From Rehmannia glutinosa (taxonomy: Eukaryota > Streptophyta > Magnoliopsida > Lamiales > Orobanchaceae), in assembly GCA_016081115.2 (NCBI GenBank), contig CM071935.1, forward strand, positions 24,532,653-24,596,652: DNA of 64,000 nt, read 5' to 3'. The notes under the pieces were generated by a model that ran no database searches, was not told the DNA's origin, and worked only from the letters and a program-made list of their open reading frames with translations. The first letter of the stretch is position 1; each line of letters begins with the position of its first letter. A program made the position numbers and the translations under genes. Positions 24,701 through 34,385 of the stretch are shown here, piece by piece.

Positions 24701-25929
24701 AATTGTCCCGTTAATAAGGCGACTTCCTCGCCCGCATAATCCGAACCTTATTAAGAACTCAGTATAATACACTGAATTAATGAATAGAAGCGGCTAGGTT
24801 ACCCCTCCGGTATCTATGTCGTGCCAATGACTAACTGACTGAATATCGGGTGCGGCGAGTCTATGAACGCACCGGTCCTACTGACTGACTGACTGGGTTG
24901 ACGTCACACTTTCGTGCGCAACCAACTAATATGAATTGACGGATTTGTGGAATGGATAAGTTGCGTATGGGATGGGTAGCTTGGCTACAGTCTCAAGCCG
25001 ACCTCCATCGTCTAACTCCCAACCTCGAGCCGGATAGGAGAGTCTGGCGGGCGATTGGGTCGTAGGATTCTGGGTATAATCATGATTATGACGTTCTCCG
25101 AGCTTAGCTGGCTCCACTGTGGAGACGTCGTGCCAACTGGGATAGCGGCTATAGCCCTATCGACAGGAGGGATAAGGTGTACTGTTTGGGGAGATGATGT
25201 TTGATCAACACTTCTCTGCCGTATAAGGTGGTCTGGGTTGGCGTCACACTTTCGTGCGCAACCAATTGATATGAATTGATGAACTATCTGGGTTGGCGTC
25301 ACCCTTTCGTGCGCAACCAACTAATATGAATTGACGGACTGACTGGGTTGACGTCACACTTCCGTGCGCAACCAACTGATCTGAATTGACGGATTGACTG
25401 TTAAATAATACTAATAATAATATTAAGTATATGAGAATGTCATTGCACGTTTCTTGCATCAAAAATTCATGAAACTATTTTACTGCATAAAGTATAAGCC
25501 CCACTTGCACACACTCACCACACTCACTGAGAATTTTTGTCTCACTCCCACCTATTTTTCCAACCAGAGGATAAGGTTTTTCCGGAAGAAGACCACGTCG
25601 AAGATTTCGAAGCTACTGATTAGCTCTCTATTGTGCTGGACTGTTGAGACAATTTGAATTTTATGGTTTCTTTATGTATGGACAAATACTAAGAAATTTT
25701 CCTGTAATAGTCGGGCGTAGGACCCGTAGGAAGTATGATTGTGACGAGGATTGTATTTTATTTTCTGATTCCGCTGCGACTGTACTCAGACTTAGTTTAT
25801 TTAATATCCATTCTATTTTGGGATTTTGCTATTTCTCTTTGGGTTATATTAATGAATAAATGGGCCGACATGGTAAACCGGCATAAGTTAGACTGTCCGG
25901 GTCACGGCTCTCGATTTTGGGGCGTGACA
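21746..25929. mobile_element. Solo LTR, 4184 bp, in the FAR1 exon
   Basis: It starts TGTGAGGCCCC and ends GGGGCGTGACA, with a perfect 5-bp TSD TTTTG (21741-21745 and 25930-25934). No gag or pol, primer-binding site or second LTR lies inside. Removing it with one TSD copy joins the FAR1-domain coding sequence in a single frame. The ends resemble LTRs of Tekay-type gypsy elements (TGT..GCCCC / GGGGCGTGACA). It is long for a solo LTR. The inner part 24700-25400 is GC-richer and holds 55-bp tandem repeats. Solo LTRs arise by recombination between the two LTRs of one element. Confidence 0.85.
25233..25397. repeat. 55-bp tandem repeats in the solo LTR
   Basis: Three units start at 25233, 25288 and 25343 with CTGGGTTGRCGTCAC and continue with TTCGTGCGCAACCAAC and ATGAATTGA. 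A fourth, isolated copy starts at 24893. Copies 24893 and 25343 contain the palindrome TGACGTCA, a bZIP-type binding site; the other two read TGGCGTCA. CTGACTGA runs lie next to the units. Confidence 0.85.
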
Positions 25930-26639
25930 TTTTGCCTCATTTTTATAGCACTAGATGTACTCTTACGTATGTCAAATCCACGGGCTGATCCATAATTCTT
26001 ATAGAATTGGATACCATCATATAATATATTGAATTGCATTTCAATTTGAGGTATTTTCTCCTACTCAATCTTAGGAATCTAGTATTTGGTAGATCTTGGA
26101 GATATGACAAGCTATGCCTGAGATTTATATCCTCATTGTCTGTGGCAAACAAAAGTATACACTGAAAAAGGTCTATATATGCAGTGATATTGCATTATAT
26201 GCATCAAAAACCAAGTAAATATGTTGCACTTTCAATGATCTGTTTGTTAGATTGCACACAGTAAAACAACGTTTTTTCAATGATTGTTTTTGCATTTTTA
26301 GTTTAATCATACATGTATTAACACTACAAGAAAAATGATGAAAGACAACACGTAAAAGACAACAGTTATGCGTTAATTTGTTGTCGTTTGTCTCATCTAC
26401 AACGGTTATCATCTTCACCGTTGTCTATTAGCACGTGAGTTGTCAAACACAACGGTTGTTATGGTCCTAAGACAACAATATTTTTATAATATATTTGAAA
26501 CAAAAATTATTAACAAAAGTTAGTATTATCAATTTATAAATGTTAGATATAATATAATAATTAATGTTTAAAAATTATAGTATAATATAAATTATATATG
26601 CAAAATATATATTAAAATATATTTTAAAATAAAAAATTA

Positions 26640-28056
26640 AAGGCGAGGCGGGTACGCGCGCGAGGGGCGGAAGTGATACCCAAACCCGTCCTGGGTCACG
26701 GGGCGGGGCGACCCAAATAGGGCGACCCAAGTCCCAACCAGGTCTTTTAATATTTTACTTGTTCCGAAAATATCCTTGTCATTTAGCTAAAATATTCCAA
26801 AAATATCCAGAATACATATACAGGGCCGGTCGTAGGTTCCAAGGGGCCTGGAGCAAAAGAAAAAAAGGGACCCTTGAATTTACATTAAATAAATTATAAT
26901 AACAAAATCAATATTATAACTGTAATTTCGTTAATCTAACATATAAAATAAACATAAAAAAACATCTTACCAATATCAATGCAAGCAAAAATAATTATTG
27001 CTAATAGATATTTTAATGGTGTGACTTCCTTTTTATAATTTTTGGGGATAAAGGTGGGGGCAGGGTGACTCTGTTTTTAATTTGGAGGAATGACATATAA
27101 GAATAAATGAGGGCTTAAAGGTGGACGACTCTTTAAATTATTTAATTCTTTTTTTGTTGTTTTTCTAAAAGAAATCTTTATTTTTTTTGTTTTGTAAAAA
27201 GTAAAAAGGAACCAGTTTTTCAGTTTTGCAAACAAAAATTCTTCTTTTCTTCTTTTGGTTTGAAAAAAGAGAAAGGGAACAAAAAAGCAAAAGGCATAGA
27301 AACGGAAGAAATGCTAAAATATTTTGGTTCAGTGGAGAATCGATCCCAATTGTGAGAAATTTTTCCCAAACCTAATCAATTGAAGAGAGCAACAGTACCG
27401 TCGACCTTCTCATCACAATATCATCGCCGTTGGCCTCCCTCTGTCCGTCTATTTCCGTTCGCTCGAATTGGCCACCCTCTGTCCGTCTGCTTCCGTCTAT
27501 TCGCTCGAATTGGGTACGGCTCTCGATCATTATGGTTGTAGAATTGGGGTTTTATGTTTATTTTGTAATAAAACATTCAGTTTCATGAATCGAGAGATGG
27601 TACATGATTTTCCTTAAAAGAATTTTGTTCTGTAAATCATTAGTCATGGTAACTACTCTCCACCAAACTATTTCATGAGCGTTGGGCAAACCGGGACGAC
27701 TTGTTTCAGTGAATTAAAGTGTGTCCAAGCTATATCCTGTGAAATTATAGAAAAAATGGTCCCACTGTATTTTATTCGACATAAAATCTGGCAGGGGGTA
27801 ACTGAAGGGAAACCTGCTTTAGATTTTAGCCAAAATTGAAATTGTCGGTAAGCATTCGAAGTAATTGAGAAGTACTTTTGGTAATTTCAGTTCTTGATTA
27901 TTGGTATTTAGATTTTGGCTATAAGTTTATTTTTCCTTTTAGGTTGTAACCATGAATACGTATAGAACTAATAAAATTGTTGTCTTCTATAAGTTGGCTT
28001 AGTTTACTATAGTAATGCAAATTGTTTACTGATAAAAGGGCAGCATTGGATAATTC
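26640..28056. other. CACTA left interior, non-coding
   Basis: A GC-rich patch (26640-26745) is followed by CAGGGCCGGTCGTAGG at 26821, which looks like a hAT-type end without a visible partner. A 38-bp tandem duplication (TTGGCC.CCCTCTGTCCGTCT..., 27430-27513) lies in an otherwise AT-rich region. No open frame of note. Confidence 0.45.
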
Positions 28057-28240
28057 CACTATTCTAAAAATCTCCGCCCACTCCCGATTATTCCCCGCTA
28101 GGCGTTGGGCCCCCTTGTCCGCCTACATTATTATTCCAATTAGGTCCCGTCCAGTCCCCGTCTAATCACGATTAGTCCCCGCCTAGGCGCTAGGCCCAAG
28201 TCTGCCGCCCGACTAGCGCCTAGCACTTTTTAGAACACTG
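28057..28240. mobile_element. hAT-type MITE, 184 bp, inside the CACTA
   Basis: Ends CACTATTCTAAAAA and (reverse complement) CAGTGTTCTAAAAA. Perfect 8-bp TSD GATAATTC at 28049-28056 and 28241-28248. The interior is GC-rich with CGCCTAGGCGCTAGG-like palindromic stretches. It is non-coding. Confidence 0.9.
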
Positions 28241-28490
28241 GATAATTCTATTGTTATTATTGGGGATAATTACAAAAAAAAACCCATGAAGTTTGGGGTA
28301 TTTACAAAAAATACCAAGAGAAATTTCAAATTTGCATAAATCACCTTGAGGTTTGTTTACATATTATACTTTACCCTTCGTGAGCCAAAAAAAAAAAATC
28401 ATTTCAAACACCTCTTAGTAGTGCATATCTAAGCGTGTACAATTACCTTAACAGAAGCATGATAGGAAAAAAGTTTCCCTCCCACAAAAA

Positions 28491-29768
28491 ATGTCTGATA
28501 ATGAGTTGCAAGCTGAAAGTATGTCTACATCTTTATGGGTGTTGTATTGCTTTGCCAAGAATGTTCTTGTTGATGGAAGGGGTATATGTATCCCTATACA
28601 GTCTGATGTCTTTGGCGATGATTCCATTATCCACATTTACCTTGACGACATCCTCCCATTTTGTAAATTGGAGCCAATATCATATAATTGCATAGTTGGT
28701 TACATCTAGTATGATTCAGTCTACTTGAACCTTGATTATTCATTATAATAAGGTAATATGTATATTTATTGAATTGTTTTACTAATTATTCATTTGTCCT
28801 TTTTGGAATAATAGTAGTTTGTATAAAAAGATGAAGGCAGAAAACAAGGTGCACAAATTTGGATTTGTAGATCCATATCATGTGGGGCATCAACCATTAT
28901 TAAAAATAGATAAAAAGCATCGCCAAAGCCAGTTGGAAAGACGAGCATGTGTTCTGGCAGAGAGGCTGAGCGGTACACCACTTGGTACTCTAGTTTTGGT
29001 TCCATGTAATGTAGGGTAAGTAATATATATGATGTCACTTTCAATCGCATAATCTACGAAGTTGAAAAACTGAATGTTTCATTATGTAATTATATAGCTT
29101 CCATTGGATTATGACTGCCATTTTCCCTCACAAAGAGATTGTTTGTTTAATGGATCCTCTTTATGGCAAGCGCAACCGCGATGAAGATTGGTACCATGTT
29201 GTGAACATGTACGGATTGGAAATTTTTTAATGATTGTGTGTGAACTATATGATGATACCTGTCTAACGTTTTTCTTGTTTTAGGGTAAAGGGCCTTAAAA
29301 ATATTCAATGCAGGGAATAAAAAGAGGGGAAAAAATATACCTACATGGGAAATGCTTAAGGTATGCCTAGCATTAACGGTGATTCAAATGTGTTTTATGT
29401 ATTTGGAATTAAGCAGATATGTTCAAAATTTATTTCTGGCATAGGTACCAGAGCAATCAGATAAACTACAATGTGGTTTTTTTGTAATGCGATACATGAG
29501 AGAAATAATTCAAAAAGGAGTTGCATCCGATAGCGAGGGTTCACTGCAGCAAATAGTAATATATATTATATTTTTTTTCATATTAAATTCATACATTCAA
29601 AATTACTAACCTTTATAATTTTTTTAGTTGTACGTTTAGTAGTTGGATCAGACTAATATTACATCAATATGTTTTTATTCACAGTTCAATCAAGCCGAGT
29701 ATTCTTCAAGTGACATCGATGAAGTGCGAGTTGAGTGGGCAGAGTGCATATCAAGTTATATAAAGTAG
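28491..29768 (+). pseudogene. CACTA-borne Ulp1-like C48 protease gene (decayed)
   Basis: Blocks at 28491-28709, 28819-29019, about 29099-29207, 29284-29360, 29445-29560 and about 29690-29768 are separated by intron-like gaps with GT and AG at several borders. The third block has FHWIMTAIFPHKEIVCLMDP with the expected catalytic His (29102-29104) and Asp. The fifth has LQCGFFVMRYMREIIQKG with the expected Gln and catalytic Cys (29472-29474). The last reads DEVRVEWAECISSYIK. This is the C48 domain known from the second gene of many plant CACTA elements. A stop at 28707 and others at about 29230 and 29317 argue that it is inactive, unless spliced around. It is clearly different from the MULE-borne Ulp1 relic at 17682-18669. 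Confidence 0.75.
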
Positions 29769-31850
29769 AAAAGATTGGGGTCTCTGGATTCTCGCACTCT
29801 CTTGATTACATACATTGTAAGTAATTAACTGCTTTCCTTTAATTTCTTACATTTCTTGATTACATACATTGCAGTGATTCTTTTTTTTTTTCTTGTATAT
29901 GCAGTAGTGTGCTTGTAATTTGGCTAAACTTGAGGGTGTAAACATGATTCTCAAATTCTCAAATTCTCAAATTATGAGTTGACAACTTATAATTGTTGTC
30001 TGCTTTTCTATCCGTTGACCGTTGGTTTCTTCATGTGTTCTATTTGTTTCCTAAGCATGGAAGTTGGTTTGTGAATGGATATGGGTTGACCTTGTCTGAA
30101 GTAACATTCGGACATAGAAATTAAGGAATCAAAGTTGAAAACATAGCATATCCAAATTAGTTAATCTAAGAAGATTCCTCCACCTGAAGCCCACTATTGT
30201 GTTAATTGTGCAATATGCAACTAGAAGTTAATCTAGAGATATCCTAACTGAGTTCAAGATCTCCTTCGCTAATTTCGAATAAATTCCACAGTTAACAAAC
30301 GGAAAATTAAACGTCCACAAACTAACACAACTTATTTTTGGTTCTCACGATGTTTTTGCATATTGCACTTAATATCTTAATTACTCTTTGCTTTATGTGC
30401 TATACTTGTCTATCTTAGTTTATGTAACAAAGAATTTCCAAATTCAATAATTTGAGCGAGTAGAGTGTAGGTTACTCATCAACTGCTTGTTTGATTTCTA
30501 GTGTTTTTGCTCGAAACTAAAATTAGATCTTAATTTCTACAATTTTAACTACGCCAGTTCCCTTTTCATTTGTGAGATGTTTACATCTTTGAATCACTGA
30601 CAACTCAAGTAGAAAAGATGTATTAAGTCATCGTCACACTCATAATTGTTGCTAGAACCTTATTGACAACTTATAAAGTTATAGGTAATATCAACATGAT
30701 TCTCAAATTCTTTAGAGTTCCTCAAATCAGTTGGTCCAATTTCCTTAATCTTATTGCTCATAAAGTACACCAGGAATAAAGTCTCATGGATTATTCAAAG
30801 GTCCAAAGTACTTCCAATCCAAGCATGACTAACCTATGCGTGTACATTTTGGGAAATCAATTCCAAGGAATAGAAGAATGGACATTTGATATTGGGGATC
30901 CCTTTCGAAGAGATCCTTCCTTTAAAAACAACATAACTTGTCAGAGGAAGTTTGCTACAAGTTCTAAAATTTGAAATCCCATCATTCTCACTTTATCAAT
31001 ATTAAACAGATTCTTTAACAAGATAGTTTCGGCAAAGATCAACGAGAGTTTCAAAGATCAACGAGATGAATATTCAGACATACTCTCAAAATACATCGCA
31101 ATCTAGGCTTGTTACTCTCAAAATACATCGCAATATTCATGGTGTATTGTGTTGGATAATGGTGTGTTATGTTGGATGATTGTGTGAATTAGATCATCGT
31201 AGATGATGATGAAAAGATTATTAAATGCTGGGTGATATGCTATACATTCTCATTGCCTTATTTGTTTTGGTTTTGCTCATCATTATGTATTCTTGTCCCT
31301 ATTTTATTCAGTTCTGAGTGAGAAAGAATAGTCAATTTAAATGGTGTTTTCCTGATTTCTTTTGTTTGCTTTCATGTTTATAAATCTGCTTATACATATA
31401 TTGTGTAGTATATTGTTGTCTTGTTTTATCTTCCCGATAATAATTTGGAATAATATTGCTGAGATGTAGTTCTTTTTTTTTTGTGCAGAATACATATTAA
31501 CACAACATGGCGAAGATGAATTAAGCTGGATTTTATTTTTCTGCTGGTTGGTAGTGAAAGATGGCAAAAATTTAATTAATGACTTCATTGTTTTTTGGTT
31601 CTGATGACTCAGATGGATCTGACGGAATGGTAGAACTCATCTTCGTAATGTTTCTTTTGTTGTAAAGATTCGTATTCGGGGGATTTTGAAATGTGCAATG
31701 AATTTGAATTTTGAATTTGTTTATTGTATTATATTAATGGATTATATTTAGAGTTTTTAATTATTTTTGCAAAACATGTGTTGTATTATTTGAAAAGACA
31801 ACATGCATTAGCTGGTGTATTTGGTTGTACTAAATTGTTCTTTTAAAGTA
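29769..31850. other. CACTA right interior, non-coding
   Basis: AT-rich sequence without a supported gene. Short local duplications occur (for example CTCAAATTCTCAAATTCTCAAATT at 29950 and ATCGCAAT repeats at about 31090-31135). The right subterminal motif array starts at about 31855. Confidence 0.6.
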
Positions 31851-32567
31851 ATAGACAACGGTGATCCACCGTTGTCATTAAGGAAAAATAAAGTGTTGTT
31901 GATATTTGTGTTGTAAATGAGGGGGACAAAAGACAACTGGTTTCAACCGTTGTCTTATTAAACGATATACCGTTGTCTTTGACGATATGAGACAACGGTG
32001 AATAACTGTTGCATAACCGTTGTCTTTACATTATTCCACAACGGTTTCGCAACAGTGGAAAACCGTCGTCCTATAGTATAAAGACAATGGTGCAAAACTG
32101 TTGTCTTTGAGCGGCCTCTTCCACAACATAGATATCCACAACACTTTTTTTTCCCTAAACGACAACAGTGGATCACCGTTATCTGTTAGCATTTTCCTTG
32201 TAGTGTAAATTATAAATATATTTATGCAGTGGTTTTTGTGAACTAGTCACAACGGATTTCCCCTTGTTTTTTGTTGTGCCTGATTACGGATAAAAGAGTT
32301 AATATGCAGTGATACATTGATGTATATGTTAGTCCAAGTGTCTACGATAATCTAGAGGGGGTTAAACAGATTATACCGATTTTTCAATTTCGCCCTCTTT
32401 TTCGAATTTAGAAATGATAACACAAATGAAAGTGCGGGAAAGTAAACAACACTCAATGATTTATAAAGGTTCAACCCACCTATTCTAATCCTCTACCACC
32501 CCAAAGTGGATTTCGAAAAAGAAATAGAATCTTATTAATAGATACCAAACTATTACACCTTCACGTT

Positions 32568-32692
32568 GAAGAGCACATCACTCTTCTTACAACACCGCCT
32601 ATGAAGATTACCACAATCTTCTTACACCAATGAAGAGTGTCACACTCTTCAACACCTAAAATCACTCAAGTGTGCTCTTACCACGAAAACAC
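32568..32692 (-). repeat. Hairpin array in minus-strand copia LTR
   Basis: On the minus (transcript) strand four small inverted repeats lie in 125 bp. Three have the stem GAAGAG/CTCTTC or GAAGAT/ATCTTC with loops TGTGACA, TGTGGTA and TGATGTG (plus-strand positions 32632-32650, 32603-32621, 32568-32586). One has GTGTTTT/AGAGCAC, with G-U pairs, around CGTGGTA (32672-32692). It corresponds to the array at 47916-48127. Confidence 0.8.
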
Positions 32693-33039
32693 TTAACAAG
32701 GATGTCTTGTTTTGAATGATTGAAAAAATTCAAGATTACAACTCGATTGAAGTATACAACTTTGAAGTGCAAGTGTAATCAAGAATGAAGCCTAGTACTC
32801 AAGATGTGCAAGTGAAAGACTTAGGATAAACACAACAATAATATGAAAGTGAAGAACAAGAAGTTTGTTTGTGTTTGAATAGCTTGTGTTGTTGTATTTT
32901 GTTGCTTCAATCCTCCATCTATTTATAGGAGATGTCTTGGATTTGATTTTCAGACATAGGCTCTTCCTTGGAGATTGAAATCTATAAAAAATGGCAAATA
33001 AAATAGAGATTATAGTTGTTAGAAATCAATCCCTTAAAA

Positions 33040-33360
33040 TCATGAAAAGTTGTATGTTGCGTAACGGATAGTTTGCTGATAAAACTTTAGGTCGACCGGT
33101 TGACCACAAATACAGAAATTCGAAATATGCTTCAAAAAATGCAGGTTGAACGGGTCCAAGGGGGGTTGGACCGGTCGACTGGTCGACCCCCATGTTGACC
33201 GGTCCAACACATTGGTTTTGAGAGACAGAAAGATTTCAGCAAAGATAAAACTCCCTAGGTACCGGTCGAACACTTGGTCAATCGGTCGACCTCCTGGATT
33301 TTTCGTCCATCTCATTTCTGTTTAAGAAATCAAACTTTTAGGGCAACCGGTTGACACGAG
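33040..33360. repeat. GGTCGACCGGTC-type palindromes in copia U3
   Basis: Clustered variants such as GGTCGACCGGTTGACC, GGTCGACTGGTCGACC and ACCGGTCGAAC occur in the U3 part of the minus-strand copia LTR. The same type of palindrome (CGACCGGTCG) occurs in the U3 of the copia at 46902-54769. Confidence 0.75.
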
Positions 33361-33959
33361 ACAGAAGAGTTGTCCAATTTTTGTCAAAAGTAAACTTCAA
33401 TAAATACTCTGAAAAATTAGTAAAAATATTTTAAATCGATAAGGAGCATTTGGATATCATTTAGAGACATTTTTTTGGTGAAAAACTCAGTTAAATAAAA
33501 TCATCTAAATTACGATAAAAATATTTTTCTAACAAACTCCCCTTTTTTGATGATTACAAACCAAAACAATTTTAGGAGGTCGATTTTGAAAACAAAACAA
33601 GTTTTTTCTGGTCAGAAATAACTATCCATTTTGAGCGACACTTTTCATGCATAGAATCATAAGGATGGGAGCAAAGATTTTTCAAAATATTTTGTAAAAG
33701 CCCCCTATCAACATGCACAAAAAGAGTAATTATAGAAGCAAACAATTAAAAGCTAAAAGCTCAGCGTTTACACTTGGAGCTTAAATATCCAAGAGCTTAG
33801 AAGCTCCCTCTATCAAAAAGAAAGTATTAGTCATAATAAGAAGTCCATTATTCATCCATTGGACTAAGTTTTATCCTCAGCTTTTGGCTTTTTCATCCAC
33901 AGCTTATGGCTTTTTTTCACGAGCGTTTTCTAGCTTCTTTGATCTTATTTCATATTTCT

Positions 33960-34375
33960 CCCCCTTTGGAAAGAAGAGTCAAACCATTATAAAGATAAGA
34001 TCTGATAGAGGAACTGAGTTTGTTAATGGAATAATAACTCAGTACTGTGTTGAAAATGGTATTGCTCATGAATTATTTGCGGCAAGGACTCCACAAAGAG
34101 AATGGAGTTGCGAAAGAAGGAATAGAACTCTCAAGGAAGCGGCAAGGACCATGTTAGTCAAGCAGGTTGCCTAAAAGATTTTGGGTGAAGCTATAAACAC
34201 CGCATGCTATACTCAAAATAGATGCATGATTAATAGACAATGACAAAAAGACTCCCTATGAAATTTGGACAGGGAGAAAGCCAAGTATTGGGTACTTTAA
34301 AATATTTGGATGTAAATGCTTCATCCACAACAATGGGAAGGATAATCTAAAGGCTTTTGATGCCAAAGCTGATGA
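33960..34375 (+). pseudogene. Copia integrase remnant
   Basis: IIKIRSDRGTEFVNGII (from about 33990) carries the second Asp of the DDE core. ERRNRTLKEAARTML (about 34111-34155) carries the Glu. A stop follows at 34172, and the next ~200 bp continue the integrase/linker region in shifted frames. The N-terminal zinc-binding part and the first Asp are missing at the truncation point. Confidence 0.8.
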
Positions 34376-34385
34376 AGGTATCTTC

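Larger units (their letters stand above)
19680..26070 (-). pseudogene. FAR1-type MULE transposase (broken, split by a solo LTR)
   Basis: DDE transposase of the MULE/FAR1 family. N-terminal FAR1 domain: FYKNYGSARGFDIRKSTSS at about 26030-25970, continuing after the solo LTR as HVQYIVCSREGYKN (21745-21690) and FEERHTYSMRSVPYRQFLR (about 21575-21520). The transposase core includes VFGDVISFDATYNTN (about 21180-21135) and the second acidic motif YIVTDQDP (about 20740). C-terminal SWIM-type finger: YTCKRFEQHGLICCHIF (about 20060-20010). In it the first Cys of the usual CxC appears replaced by Tyr. Stops and frameshifts break the gene into at least six pieces, with a probable intron near 21080-20890. 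Domesticated FHY3/FAR1 genes are unlikely here because of this decay and the adjacent Ulp1-like gene. Confidence 0.8.
1100..26100. mobile_element. Disrupted Mutator-like element (FAR1 transposase plus Ulp1-like gene)
   Basis: Two convergent decayed genes define the element. One is a plus-strand Ulp1-like protease gene (1620-3403, resuming 17682-18669). The other is a minus-strand FAR1-type transposase gene (about 26070 down to 19680). MULEs carrying Ulp1-like genes are a known plant class (Kaonashi-type, CUMULE). The motif TGCATATTTAGT recurs in the non-coding parts on both sides of the inserts (1358, 2786, 2883, 2966, 18170, 18404, 19206, 19228), which supports one original unit. Terminal inverted repeats and the TSD were not found: the left end is unclear, and the right end lies beyond or under the CACTA insertion. 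The span is a minimum estimate. Confidence 0.5.
26322..32205. mobile_element. CACTA (En/Spm) element, 5884 bp
   Basis: The left end CACTACAAGAAAAATG matches the reverse complement of the right end CACTACAAGGAAAATG in 15 of 16 positions. The 3-bp TSD is TAA (26319-26321, 32206-32208). Subterminal regions carry many copies of ACAACGGT/ACCGTTGT in both orientations (26345-26480 and 31855-32180), as expected for CACTA transposase binding sites. No TNP2-type transposase is seen; the only gene is a Ulp1-like relic (28491-29768). The element is non-autonomous. It sits in the 5' flank of the FAR1-type gene and so postdates the MULE. Confidence 0.93.
32327..33956 (-). mobile_element. Copia element, 3' end only (minus strand)
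   Basis: In minus orientation there is 3' untranslated DNA (33956-33535), a purine tract AAAAAAGGGGAGTT, then an LTR of 1208 bp (33534-32327) running TGTTAGAAAA ... GGACTAACA. The 3' untranslated part resembles that of the copia at 46902-54769 (agctt-rich text, CCAAAGGGGGAGAAA). The LTR is related to that family but clearly diverged. All upstream coding parts are missing. At about 33957 the sequence switches to a different copia in the opposite orientation. Confidence 0.75.

Noticed and set aside
25233..25397. Regular repeats resembling a CRISPR array
   Set aside because: Tandem 55-bp units without unique spacers, inside a plant LTR.
19680..26070. Domesticated FHY3/FAR1 host gene
   Set aside because: Many stops and frameshifts, a solo LTR in an exon, and a neighbouring transposon-type Ulp1 gene indicate a MULE relic.
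26821..27000. hAT element beginning CAGGGCCGGTC inside the CACTA
   Set aside because: The start looks right, but no inverted partner end or TSD could be located.
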